Origin: Terracoccus luteus
Lineage (GTDB): Bacteria > Actinomycetota > Actinomycetes > Actinomycetales > Dermatophilaceae
Length of the DNA stretch: 64,000 bases
Reading direction: 5' to 3'
Assembly (NCBI RefSeq): GCF_003635045.1
Contig: NZ_RBXT01000001.1
Location: 1,612,001-1,676,000 of the forward strand
Shown here: positions 37,861-47,511 of the stretch, piece after piece
Layout: every line of letters starts with the position of its first letter
How positions within the stretch are numbered: the stretch's first letter is position 1
Made by a program: the position numbers and the translations under genes
Notes under the pieces: generated by a model
What the model saw: the letters and a program-made list of their open reading frames with translations, nothing else
Databases searched by the model: none
What the model was told of the DNA's origin: nothing

Positions 37861-39159
37861 GTGACCGACGAGAACGCGCCGACCCTCAGCCTGACCGTCA
37901 CCGGCGAGGACCGTCCCGGCGTGACCGGCTCGCTGCTCGGCGCGCTGTCGGGCGTGGGGGCCGAGGTGCTCGACGTTCAGCAGGTCGTCGTCCACGGCCA
38001 CCTCACCCTCGCCCTCGTCCTGCGGCCCGGCGACGGCGGCGTCGACGGGCTGCGCGACCTCGCGGCCGTGGCCGCCCACCGGCTCGGGCTCGCCCTCACG
38101 GCGGTCGAGACGAGCGGCGACAACGCCCGGCCCCGCCACGGCCGGGCGGCGGTCGTGGTGCTCGGCTCGCCCCTGTCGGCCGACGCCGTCTCGCTCGTCA
38201 CGAGCCGCATCGCCGACCACGGCGCCAACATCGACCGCATCCGCCGGCTCTCGCGCTACCCCGTCACGACGGTCGAGTTCGACATCTCCGGGGCCGACGT
38301 GCCCGCCCTGCGCGGCGAACTGGCCGTCACGGCGTCGGAGGCCGGCATCGACGTCGCCGTCTCCCCCGGTGGGCTGGCCCGGCGGGGCCGGCGCCTCGTC
38401 GTCCTCGACGTCGACTCGACCCTCATCCAGCAGGAGGTCATCGAGATGCTCGCGGCCCACTGCGGCCGCGAGGCGGAGGTGGCCGCCGTGACGGCCCGGG
38501 CCATGGCGGGCGAGCTCGACTTCGAGGAGTCGCTGCGGGCCCGTGTGGCGACGCTCGCCGGCCTCCCGGCATCCGTGCTCGACGACGTGCGCCGCGACGT
38601 GCAGCTCACGCCCGGCGCCCGCACCCTCGTCCGGACCCTCAAGCGCCTCGGCTTCACCGTCGGGCTCGTCAGCGGCGGGTTCATCGAGATCGTCGGGGTG
38701 CTCGCCGACAGCCTCGGCATCGACCACGCCCGGGCCAACCGGCTCGAGATCGTCGACGGCGTGCTCACCGGGCGCGTGCTCGGCGAGGTCGTCGACCGGG
38801 CCGGGAAGGCACGCGCCCTGCGCGAGTTCGCCGAGCGGGAGGGTCTGCCGCTCAGCCGCACCGTCGCCATCGGCGACGGTGCGAACGACCTCGACATGCT
38901 CGACGTCGCCGGTCTCGGGGTCGCCTTCAACGCCAAGCCCCTCGTGCAGCAGCAGGCCCAGGCCTCGGTGAACGTGCCCTACCTCGACCCGGTGCTCTAC
39001 CTGCTCGGCATCTCGCGCGAGGAGATCGAGGAGGCCGACGCCATGGACGAGGCGGTCGCGGCCGACACGGACCACGAAGCCGGCGCGAGGGCGGGAACGC
39101 CTGCGGTGCAGGGCGAAACGCCGACCCTGGCTCCGAGCACCGTCACACCCGGTCACTAG
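37861..39159 (+). CDS. serB: Phosphoserine phosphatase SerB with two ACT domains
   Basis: This 432-residue HAD enzyme performs the last step of serine synthesis. Two ACT domains occupy about residues 8-85 and 95-168 (LSLTVTGEDRPGVTGSLLGAL and VVVLGSPLSADAVSLVTSRIADHG), then the catalytic domain has VLDVDSTLIQQEV (D183, D185), GLVSGGF and IGDGANDLDML. Mycobacterial SerB2 has the same double-ACT form and is inhibited by serine. A disordered tail of about 35 residues ends the protein. The GTG start follows TAGCGT (37848-37853) by 7 nt. Confidence 0.95.
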   Translation: MTDENAPTLSLTVTGEDRPGVTGSLLGALSGVGAEVLDVQQVVVHGHLTLALVLRPGDGGVDGLRDLAAVAAHRLGLALTAVETSGDNARPRHGRAAVVVLGSPLSADAVSLVTSRIADHGANIDRIRRLSRYPVTTVEFDISGADVPALRGELAVTASEAGIDVAVSPGGLARRGRRLVVLDVDSTLIQQEVIEMLAAHCGREAEVAAVTARAMAGELDFEESLRARVATLAGLPASVLDDVRRDVQLTPGARTLVRTLKRLGFTVGLVSGGFIEIVGVLADSLGIDHARANRLEIVDGVLTGRVLGEVVDRAGKARALREFAEREGLPLSRTVAIGDGANDLDMLDVAGLGVAFNAKPLVQQQAQASVNVPYLDPVLYLLGISREEIEEADAMDEAVAADTDHEAGARAGTPAVQGETPTLAPSTVTPGH

Positions 39160-39168
39160 GCTGGGACG

Positions 39169-40092
39169 ATGCCGAGCGCAGCAGCAGCGAGCGAAGCGGA
39201 CGATCCCACCCCGGTGAGTCCCGCCGACGTCCGGCGAACCCTGCTCATCATCGGCGGGGCCGAGGACCGCATCGGCCGGTCCGTCGTGCTCAAGCGCTTC
39301 GTCAAGCTGGCGGGCGGTCGGCGCTCCCGCCTCGTCATCATCCCGACGGCGAGCTCGTTCGCCACCGAGGTGGCCGAGGCGTACCGCGACGTCTTCACGC
39401 GGCTGCGCGGCGGCGAGATCGCCGTCGTCGACCCGCGCACCCGACGTGACTCCGGCGACGCGCAGATGATCGCCGACCTCGACGCCGCCACCGGCGTCTT
39501 CCTCACCGGCGGGAGCCAGGTCAAGCTCTCGCAGAACATCGTCGGTACACCGGTGGGCGAGGCCGTGCTCCGCGCGTACGCCCGTGGCGCCGTCGTGGCC
39601 GGCACGTCGGCCGGGGCCTCGATCATGAGCCGCTTCATGATCTCGCTCGGCGAGGAGGGGGTCACGCCCCGCCAGCGCTCGAGCCAGATCTCCGCCGGGC
39701 TCGGTCTCGTCGAGGACATCATCATCGACCAGCACTTCGACCAGCGTGGTCGCTACGGCCGCCTGCTCGCCATGGTCGCCGCCTCGCCGAACCTGCTCGG
39801 CATGGGCATCGACGAGAACACCGCCGCCGAGATCCGCGACGACCGCCGCATGACCGTCGTCGGCGCCGGCGCCATCTTCCTCGTCAACGCCCGCAACGCC
39901 ATCACGGATGCCGCGGAGGCGCGGCGAGGTGCCCCGCTGCTCGTCTCGGGTGCCGTCGTGCACACCCTGCCGACCGGCAGCACGTTCGACCTCGACGCCG
40001 TCGAGCTGACCGACTTCGTCGAGCGCCACCCCGACATCGAGGGGGCCGTCGTGCCCGCCACGGTGCGGGCGGCCCGCACCGCCGCACACTGA
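39169..40092 (+). CDS. cphB: Cyanophycinase CphB
   Basis: This 307-residue serine-type exopeptidase (family S51) hydrolyses cyanophycin, multi-L-arginyl-poly-aspartate, to beta-Asp-Arg dipeptides. RTLLIIGGAEDRIG opens the fold, FLTGGSQVKLSQ forms the substrate pocket, GTSAGASIMS carries the nucleophile Ser147, and ISAGLGLVEDIIIDQHFDQRGRYGRL supplies the conserved Glu and His residues. It begins 9 bp after serB. TAGGCT (39157-39162) contains the serB stop codon TAG and lies 6 nt before the ATG, so the gene probably has its own promoter. Confidence 0.95.
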   Translation: MPSAAAASEADDPTPVSPADVRRTLLIIGGAEDRIGRSVVLKRFVKLAGGRRSRLVIIPTASSFATEVAEAYRDVFTRLRGGEIAVVDPRTRRDSGDAQMIADLDAATGVFLTGGSQVKLSQNIVGTPVGEAVLRAYARGAVVAGTSAGASIMSRFMISLGEEGVTPRQRSSQISAGLGLVEDIIIDQHFDQRGRYGRLLAMVAASPNLLGMGIDENTAAEIRDDRRMTVVGAGAIFLVNARNAITDAAEARRGAPLLVSGAVVHTLPTGSTFDLDAVELTDFVERHPDIEGAVVPATVRAARTAAH

Positions 40093-40244
40093 GCCCCCCG
40101 GCATCCGACGTCGCGTGACGCGGGCGCCGACCGCGCCCACGACTCGTGGCGGGCACCGCGCGCCCCGGCGGGCGGCGGGGCAATAGGGTCGTGGCCGAGG
40201 CCGGGTCAGCCGGACGCGGTCTCGTCAGTGAGCAGGAGGTTCTG

Positions 40245-43130
40245 ATGGCCGTCGAGGTCCCCACCCCCAGCGGGCCGGCCCGCCCCGAGCTGCGCATCGT
40301 CGAGACGCGGGTCTACCGCGGGCCGAACGTGTGGAGCTACCAGCAGGCGATCCACCTCGTCGTCGACCTCGGCATCCTCGAGCAGTACCCCACCGTCGCG
40401 CTGCCGGGCTTCACCGACCGGCTCCTCGAGCTCGTGCCCGGCGTCGGGCGCCACTCGTGCTCGACCGGGCGCAAGGGCGGCTTCGTCGACCGGCTCCGCG
40501 ACGGCACGTGGCTCGGACACGTCGCCGAGCACGTCGCCCTGCAGCTGCAGACGATGGCCGGCCACGACCAGCGTCGCGGCAAGACCCGCAGCGTCAAGGG
40601 CCGCCCGGGCCACTACAACATCGTCTACGGCTACACCGACGAGACGGTGGGCGTCGCCGCGGGTCGCCTCGCGGTGCGCCTCATGAACGACCTCGTCGAG
40701 CACGACGAGGCCTTCGACTTCGAGACCGAGCTCAACGCCTTCCTGCGCCAGGCCGAGCGGGTGGCCTTCGGCCCGTCGACCGCCGCCATCCTCGAGGAGG
40801 CCGCCTCCCGGGACATCCCCTTCATCCGGCTCAACAACGCCTCGCTCGTCCAGCTCGGGCAGGGCGTCTACGCCCAGCGCATCCGGGCGACGATGACCTC
40901 GAAGACGGGCGCGCTCGCCGTCGACATCGCCGGCGACAAGGACCTCACGACGACTCTGCTCGGCGCGGCCGGCCTCCCGGTGCCGAAGCAGGAGGCGGTG
41001 CGCACCCTGCAGGGCACCCTCGAGGCGGCCCGGCGCATCGGCTTCCCCGTCGTCGTCAAGCCGCTCGACGGCAACCACGGTCGCGGCGTCTGCCTCGACC
41101 TGCAGGACGACGCCGCCGTCGAGAAGGCCTTCGACATCGCCAAGGCGGAGTCGAAGCGCGGCACCATCATCGTCGAGTCGTTCGTCACCGGGCGCGACTA
41201 CCGCTGCCTCATCGTCGGCGGCCGCATGCAGGCCATCGCCGAGCGCGTACCGGCCCACGTCGTCGGTGACGGGTCGAGCACCGTGGCCCAGCTCGTCGAG
41301 GTGACGAACTCGGACCCGCGCCGCGGTGTCGGTCACGAGAAGGTGCTGACGAAGATCAAGGTCGACGACGCGGCCCGCGAGGTGCTCGCCGGGCAGGGGT
41401 ACACGCTCGAGTCGGTGCCGCCCGAGGGCGAGATGGTCAAGCTGGCCCTCACCGGCAACATGTCGACCGGCGGCATCTCCATCGACCGCACCTTCGACGC
41501 GCACCCCGACAACGTCGAGATCGCCGAGGAGGCCGCCCGCATGGTCGGGCTCGACGTCGCCGGCATCGACTTCATCTGCCCCGACATCACCTTCCCGGTG
41601 CGCGAGACCGGCGGCGCCATCTGCGAGGTCAACGCGGCGCCCGGGTTCCGCATGCACACGCACCCGACGGTCGGCGAGCCGCAGTTCATCGCCAAGCCCG
41701 TCGTCGACCTGCTCTTCCCGCCGGGGTCGCAGTCGCGCGTGCCGATCGTCGCCGTGACCGGCACCAACGGCAAGACGACGACCTCGCGCATGATCGCCCA
41801 CATCTTCAAGGGCCTCGGGCGCAAGGTCGGCATGACCTCGACCGACGGCGTCGTCATCGACGAGCGGCTCGTCATCAAGGCCGACGCGTCCGGCCCCCGG
41901 TCGGCCCGCATGGTGCTGCAGAACCCGCGCGTCGACTTCGCCGTCATGGAGGTCGCGCGAGGCGGCATCCTGCGTGAGGGCCTCGGCTACGACCGCAACG
42001 ACATCGCCGTCGTCACCAACATCGCGCCCGACCACCTCGGGATGCGCGGCATCGACACGCTGCGCCAGCTGGCCGACGTCAAGGCCGTCATCGTCGAGGC
42101 GGTGCCCCGCAACGGCTTCGCGGTGCTCAACGCCGACGACCCGCACGTGCGCAACATGCGCCGCCGCTGCTCGGGCGAGGTCATCTGGTTCTCGCTGGCG
42201 GAACCGGGCAGCGAGACGCGCGAGATGATCGACGACCACTGCCGCCGCGGCGGGCGGGCCGTCGTGCTCGAGGCCACGGACCGCGGCGAGATGATCGTCA
42301 TCAAGCACGGCCGACGCAGCATGCAGCTGGCGTGGACGCACCTGCTGCCCTCGACCTTCGGCGGTGCGGCGCGCTTCAACGTCGCCAACTCGCTCGCCGC
42401 CGCCGGTGCGGCCTTCGCCGCCGGCGCCCCGCTGCACGACATCCGCCAGGGCCTGCGCACCTTCGCGACGACCTACTACCTCTCCCCCGGCCGCCTCAAC
42501 CTCATCGAGGTCGGCAACGCGGACGTCTTCCTCGACTACTGCCACAACGCGGCCGGCATGAAGGAGCTCGGCGCCTTCGTCGACCGCTACGCCGAGCAGA
42601 AGGCGCGCAAGAACGACCACGCCCGCATGTCGCGCATCGGCATGATCGGCGCGGCCGGTGACCGCCGCGACGACGACATGCGCGAGCTCGGCGCGGTCGC
42701 CGCCCAGTACTTCGACGTCATCGTCATCCGTGAGGACGAGCGCCTGCGTGGCCGGGCCACCGGCGAGACGGCCGAGCTCGTCGCGGAGGGCGCCCGCCAG
42801 GCCATGGCCGAGGGCGCGCGCTGCCGCCAGGTCGAGATCGTGCTCGACGAGCTGGACGCCACCCGGCACGTGCTCGCGCGCACCAACCCCGGCGACCTCG
42901 TCGTCATGTGCGTCGACAAGCACGCGATGGTGGCCGCCGAGCTCGAGGAGCGCACGAAGCACGCCCAGGCCGGTGCCCGCGTCGGCCAGAAGGGCGACGC
43001 CGTCAGCGACCCCGACCTCGACCCGAACACGCTGACCGTGTCCGCCGAGGCCGAGGGCAGCGAGGCGTCAGACGAAGCCCTCACCGCCGCCGACGCCGAG
43101 CCCGAGACGGTCGACGACACGGCCGTCTGA
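40245..43130 (+). CDS. cphA: Cyanophycin synthetase CphA
   Basis: This 961-residue enzyme makes the nitrogen-storage polymer cyanophycin by adding Asp to the backbone and Arg to the side chain, each with ATP. The N-terminal domain (RIVETRVYRGPNVWSYQQAI), the ATP-grasp domain (about residues 225-470, e.g. PVVVKPLDGNHGRGVCLDL, DFICPDI, CEVNAAPGFRMHTHP) and the Mur-ligase domain (TGTNGKTTTSRMIAH near 505, VMEVARGGILREGLGYDRND, YCHNAAGM) are all complete. A 50-residue acidic tail is added. AGGAGG (40234-40239) supports the ATG at 40245, and TAGGGT at 40184-40189 is a likely -10. Confidence 0.97.
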   Translation: MAVEVPTPSGPARPELRIVETRVYRGPNVWSYQQAIHLVVDLGILEQYPTVALPGFTDRLLELVPGVGRHSCSTGRKGGFVDRLRDGTWLGHVAEHVALQLQTMAGHDQRRGKTRSVKGRPGHYNIVYGYTDETVGVAAGRLAVRLMNDLVEHDEAFDFETELNAFLRQAERVAFGPSTAAILEEAASRDIPFIRLNNASLVQLGQGVYAQRIRATMTSKTGALAVDIAGDKDLTTTLLGAAGLPVPKQEAVRTLQGTLEAARRIGFPVVVKPLDGNHGRGVCLDLQDDAAVEKAFDIAKAESKRGTIIVESFVTGRDYRCLIVGGRMQAIAERVPAHVVGDGSSTVAQLVEVTNSDPRRGVGHEKVLTKIKVDDAAREVLAGQGYTLESVPPEGEMVKLALTGNMSTGGISIDRTFDAHPDNVEIAEEAARMVGLDVAGIDFICPDITFPVRETGGAICEVNAAPGFRMHTHPTVGEPQFIAKPVVDLLFPPGSQSRVPIVAVTGTNGKTTTSRMIAHIFKGLGRKVGMTSTDGVVIDERLVIKADASGPRSARMVLQNPRVDFAVMEVARGGILREGLGYDRNDIAVVTNIAPDHLGMRGIDTLRQLADVKAVIVEAVPRNGFAVLNADDPHVRNMRRRCSGEVIWFSLAEPGSETREMIDDHCRRGGRAVVLEATDRGEMIVIKHGRRSMQLAWTHLLPSTFGGAARFNVANSLAAAGAAFAAGAPLHDIRQGLRTFATTYYLSPGRLNLIEVGNADVFLDYCHNAAGMKELGAFVDRYAEQKARKNDHARMSRIGMIGAAGDRRDDDMRELGAVAAQYFDVIVIREDERLRGRATGETAELVAEGARQAMAEGARCRQVEIVLDELDATRHVLARTNPGDLVVMCVDKHAMVAAELEERTKHAQAGARVGQKGDAVSDPDLDPNTLTVSAEAEGSEASDEALTAADAEPETVDDTAV

Positions 43131-43140
43131 GCCGGATGCC

Positions 43141-43163
43141 GGGTCGCGCGGCGCGCGCGACCC
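43141..43163 (+). terminator. Terminator of cphA
   Basis: GGGTCGCGCG (43141-43150) pairs perfectly with CGCGCGACCC (43154-43163) around loop GCG. It is enclosed by GGATGCCGGG (43134-43143) and CCCGGCATCC (43169-43178), another inverted pair of the GGATGCCG octamer. It starts 10 bp after the cphA stop codon. Confidence 0.7.
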
Positions 43164-43178
43164 GGCCGCCCGGCATCC

Positions 43179-43314
43179 TGCCCCTTTTCCAGCCGCGGCC
43201 CGGTTTCGGACACCCTGACCCCCGGGATCGTGCCCCTTTTCCAGCCCTGGCCCGATTCCGGACGCCGTGCGCCCGGATCCGTGTCCGTCATCGGGCCGTG
43301 GCGGGAAAAAGGGC
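43179..43314. repeat. Second cluster of three ~33-bp repeats, 52 bp apart
   Basis: Copies lie at 43179-43211 and 43231-43263 (minus orientation) and 43283-43314 (plus orientation). They match the family at 11904-12039: GTCC start, ATCGGGCC core, GG(A)AAAAGGG end. The starts are exactly 52 bp apart in both steps even though the third copy is inverted. Spacers are 19 bp and unrelated. Confidence 0.85.
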
Positions 43315-43318
43315 GGGC

Positions 43319-43401
43319 GGATGCCGGTCCGCGCGGTCCGCGCGGTCCGCGCGGTCCGCGCGCGTGGGCACGACGCGCGCCCTGCGCGCCCACCGGCATC
43401 C
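43319..43401. repeat. Octamer-bounded inverted repeat with 4x 9-bp tandem repeat
   Basis: GGATGCCGGT (43319-43328) and ACCGGCATCC (43392-43401) face each other. Between them GGTCCGCGC repeats four times (43326-43361). The element ends 3 bp before the stop codon of the Mur ligase-TPR gene and may act as its terminator. Confidence 0.75.
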
Positions 43402-43404
43402 GGC

Positions 43405-45621
43405 TCAGGACGTCGGGGCGGCGATCTCGTCGGCGTAGGCCCGCAGCGCCCGGCGGTAGCTCTGGGTGTCGACGTCGGTCGTGGCGTCGAGGGCGGCCCG
43501 GATGAGGTCGGCGACGGCCTGACGCTCCTGGCCGAGGTCGGCCTGCACCAGGGCGCGGAACATCATCGCCGCCGTGTTCGTCGGCCGCTCGGCCAGCACA
43601 CCCGCGACGAGCGTCGCGGCCTCGGGCGCCCGCCCGACGACCCGCAGGCTCGAGGCGAGCTGCAGCTGGGCGCGGTGGCGGTATGGCTCCCGCAGGCCGC
43701 TGCCGAGCGCCTGCTCGTAGAGGCCGATCGCGGTCGCGGCGTCACCGGCGCTGTCGTGCACCCCGGCGAGCTCGAAGACGAGGCGGGCGTCGCCCGGGTG
43801 CCCCTCGACGAGCCGCTGCGCCCGCTCGATGCGCCGGGCGTCGTCGGTCAGCTCCCAGACCGCCGTGATCTCGCCCTCGAGCTCGTGCTCGCCGCGGGCG
43901 GCGACGACCTTGCGGCGGATGGAGTCGGCGTCGTCGACGGTGCCGCCGTGCGCACGGATCCAGGCGTCGACCTCGAGCCGCTCGGCGTGCGTCATGACGG
44001 CGAGCACGTCGCCGTCGAGGGTGTGCGGGTAGAGCGCCTCGAGGGCGCCGAGCTCGGTGTCGTAGCCGGGCACGTCGAGCACCCCGACCTTGGCCAGGCC
44101 CTCGCGGAAGAGCCCGAGCAGCTCGTCGCCCTCGCGCCCCCGCAGGTAGTGCTCGGTGTAGCGGACGACGATGTCGTCGGCGCCACGACCGGCCAGCTCG
44201 CCCATGGCTACGATGGCGTCGTCGGCCCGGTCGCCGGCGCAGCCGAGACCCAGCCGCACGGCCCCGCCGGGGGCGGTGAGGCCGCGGGCGACCGTGAGCA
44301 GGGCCTCCAGCCCGGCCTCGTTGTGGGCCATGTCCATGACGACCGTGGCCCGGCCACCGCCCTCGAGCGGCAGCGTGTACGTGTTGAGCCGGCCCCAGTT
44401 GTGCTCGGGATCGGGCGCGAAGCTGCGCAGCCCGTCGACGACGGCGGCGCGCGTGACGCCGAGCCCGAGGCAGGCCGCTGCCCCCGCGAGCGCGTTCGCG
44501 ATGTTGTTGTCCGACAGCCCCGAGAGCGTCATCGGTACGTCGACGATGCGCACGAGCCGGTCGGGGTCGCCGTTGGGCGAGAGCACGACGATCTCGCCGT
44601 CGAGCACGGTGATGCCGCGTCCGCCCTGGTTGATCGACTCCCACAGCGCCGGGCTGGCGGGGTCGAGGCTGAACGCCCACGGCTTGGCCTTGATGCCGTG
44701 CCGCATCGCCCACACGCGGGGGTCGTCGCCGTTGAGCACGACCCACCCCTCGGGACGGGTCACCGTCGTCACGATGGCCTTGACCTCGGCGAGCTGGTCG
44801 AGGGTGTCGATCCCCTGCATCCCGAGGTGGTCGGCGCTGACGTTGGTGACGACGCTGACGTCGTTGCGCGTCACGCCCATGCCGCGCAGCAGCATGCCGC
44901 CGCGGGCGGTCTCGAGGATGCCGATGTCGAGCCCGGGCGTCTCGAGCACCCCACGGGCGCCCGCGGGCCCGGAGAAGTCGCCCGACTCCTTCGTCTCGCC
45001 CATGACGACGACGCCGTCGGTCGAGCTCCAGGCGGTGGTCAGGCCCGCGGCCATGCAGATGTGGGCCATGAGCCGGGTCGTCGTCGTCTTGCCGTTCGTG
45101 CCCGTCACCGACGCGACCGGGACCGTCGGGGTGAGCACCGACGGCCCGGGACCGTCGGGCGAGGCGATGACGGCGGCCGCGGCCTCGTCGAAGACCTCGT
45201 CGACGGCGCGGCTGCGCTCGAGCAGACCGGCGAGCACGCGACCGACCTGCTCACCGGCGGTCTGGCCCTTCGTGCGGTGCACCCACGGGAAGGCGAGCAC
45301 CACCTCGGCGGGGTGGCCGCCGGCCCGCACCCGAACGCCGAGGCGCCCGGCGCCGATCTCGGTGCCGAGGCGCCGCGTCACGTGGCGCACGAGGCGCATG
45401 ACGAACCGCTGGCGCAGCGCCGAGCGACGCTTGCCCGGCCGCACCGCGCGCATCCCGAGGCGGGCGGCGAGCCGCTCGCACTCGGTGCGCCGCAGCCCGA
45501 GGTAGCCGGGCAGGTCGAGCGTGACCTTGATGGCAGGGCGGGCGAAGTAGAGGTTGGGGCCGTCGAGCACCCGCACCTCGTCGACGCGGACAGCGGGCAG
45601 CGTGGCGCCGGCTTCAGACAT
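43405..45621 (-). CDS. CphA-like Mur ligase with C-terminal TPR domain, no ATP-grasp
   Basis: This 738-residue protein starts like the CphA N-domain (VDEVRVLDGPNLYFARPAIKVTLDLPG, against VETRVYRGPNVWSYQQAIHLVVDLG in CphA) but has no ATP-grasp region. A Mur-ligase domain follows directly: P-loop GTNGKTTTTRL at 174-184, GILETARGGMLLRGMGVTRNDVSVVTN, DNNIANALAGAAACLG and MDMAHNEAGLEALL. From about residue 620 a helical TPR-like domain of about 115 residues is added (RAQLQLASSLRVVGRAPEAATLVAGVL). It converges on cphA, so a role in cyanophycin or a related polymer is likely but unproved. TAGGCT (45629-45634, minus strand) is 7 nt before the ATG. Confidence 0.82.
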   Translation of the reverse strand: MSEAGATLPAVRVDEVRVLDGPNLYFARPAIKVTLDLPGYLGLRRTECERLAARLGMRAVRPGKRRSALRQRFVMRLVRHVTRRLGTEIGAGRLGVRVRAGGHPAEVVLAFPWVHRTKGQTAGEQVGRVLAGLLERSRAVDEVFDEAAAAVIASPDGPGPSVLTPTVPVASVTGTNGKTTTTRLMAHICMAAGLTTAWSSTDGVVVMGETKESGDFSGPAGARGVLETPGLDIGILETARGGMLLRGMGVTRNDVSVVTNVSADHLGMQGIDTLDQLAEVKAIVTTVTRPEGWVVLNGDDPRVWAMRHGIKAKPWAFSLDPASPALWESINQGGRGITVLDGEIVVLSPNGDPDRLVRIVDVPMTLSGLSDNNIANALAGAAACLGLGVTRAAVVDGLRSFAPDPEHNWGRLNTYTLPLEGGGRATVVMDMAHNEAGLEALLTVARGLTAPGGAVRLGLGCAGDRADDAIVAMGELAGRGADDIVVRYTEHYLRGREGDELLGLFREGLAKVGVLDVPGYDTELGALEALYPHTLDGDVLAVMTHAERLEVDAWIRAHGGTVDDADSIRRKVVAARGEHELEGEITAVWELTDDARRIERAQRLVEGHPGDARLVFELAGVHDSAGDAATAIGLYEQALGSGLREPYRHRAQLQLASSLRVVGRAPEAATLVAGVLAERPTNTAAMMFRALVQADLGQERQAVADLIRAALDATTDVDTQSYRRALRAYADEIAAPTS

Positions 45622-45670
45622 GGGCGAGAGCCTAGCGATGCCGCGGTCCCGGCCGAGCCCGGCTACGCCG

Positions 45671-46438
45671 TCACTGCCCCATGGCGTGCACGCCGCCGTC
45701 GACGTGCACGATCTCGCCCGTCGTCGCGGGGAACCAGTCGGAGAGCAGCGCCGCGCACGCCTTGGCCGCGGGTACCGGGTCGTTGACGTCCCAGCCGAGG
45801 GGCGCGCGCTCGTCCCAGATGCGCTCGAACTGCTCGAAGCCCGGGATCGACTTCGCCGCCGTCGTGCGGATGGGGCCGGCGGCGACGAGGTTGCACCGCA
45901 CATGACGCGCGCCGAGGTCACGGGCGAGGTAGCGGTTGGTCGACTCGAACGCGGCCTTGGCCACGCCCATCCAGTCGTAGACGGGCCACGCGAACTTCGC
46001 GTCGAAGGTCAGCCCGACGACACTGCCTCCCCGCTGCTCGTCCATGAGCGGCAGCGCCGCCGCCGCCAGCGCCTTGAGGCTGTAGGCCGACGCGTGCAGG
46101 GCGGTCGAGACGTCCTCCCAGGTTCCCTCCATGAAGTTGAAGGCACCCTGGGGGGCGAAGCCGATCGAGTGCAGCACGCCGTCGAGGCCGTCGACGTGCT
46201 CGCGCAGCCGCTCGGCGAGGGTGTCGAGGTGCTCGCCGTCGGTGACGTCGAGCTCGAGCACCGGCGGGGTCTCGGGCAGCCGCTTGGCGATCGTCTGGGT
46301 GATGCGCATCGTGCGCCCGAACGAGGTGAGCACGACCTGCGCGCCCTCCTCCTGCGCGAGCTTGGCGACGTGGAACGCGATCGAGCTGTCCATGAGGACG
46401 CCGGTGACGAGCAGCTTCTTGCCTTCGAGGATTCCCAT
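45671..46438 (-). CDS. fabI: Enoyl-[acyl-carrier-protein] reductase FabI/InhA type
   Basis: This 255-residue NADH-dependent short-chain reductase performs the last reduction of each fatty-acid elongation cycle. GKKLLVTGVLMDSSIAFHVAKLAQEEGAQVVLT has the modified SDR cofactor motif typical of FabI/InhA, LHSIGFAP follows, and the catalytic Tyr-x6-Lys is seen in YDWMGVAKAAFES. It lies downstream of fabG with 120 bp between them, as in fabG1-inhA of mycobacteria. GAGAAGGA lies 9 nt before the ATG. FabI is the target class of isoniazid adducts and triclosan. Confidence 0.95.
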   Translation of the reverse strand: MGILEGKKLLVTGVLMDSSIAFHVAKLAQEEGAQVVLTSFGRTMRITQTIAKRLPETPPVLELDVTDGEHLDTLAERLREHVDGLDGVLHSIGFAPQGAFNFMEGTWEDVSTALHASAYSLKALAAAALPLMDEQRGGSVVGLTFDAKFAWPVYDWMGVAKAAFESTNRYLARDLGARHVRCNLVAAGPIRTTAAKSIPGFEQFERIWDERAPLGWDVNDPVPAAKACAALLSDWFPATTGEIVHVDGGVHAMGQ

Positions 46439-46558
46439 GCCAGTGTCCTTCTCGGGTGTGCGGGGTGGGTGGTCGGATGCCGGTGGGCGGGCCGGTGCGT
46501 CGGCGGCCGGGGCCGCGCAGGTCGAGTCAGTACGGGTGCTTCTGCGCCAGCCGGGGGC

Positions 46559-47332
<774 letters not shown>

Positions 47333-47511
47333 TCACCGCCTCGCCGTCGCCTTCCCGAGAGCCCTCGGGACGTCGTCGTGCGGGCCGTGTCCGTCGTTAT
47401 CGGAACGTGTCGAACCTTCGTTGCCAAGCCGAAACCTAACGGACTACTTTCGGGTAGTGCGCAGGCCTCTCGGCCGCCGCACGTCCGGCTGTGCGGACGT
47501 AGGGTGGGACC

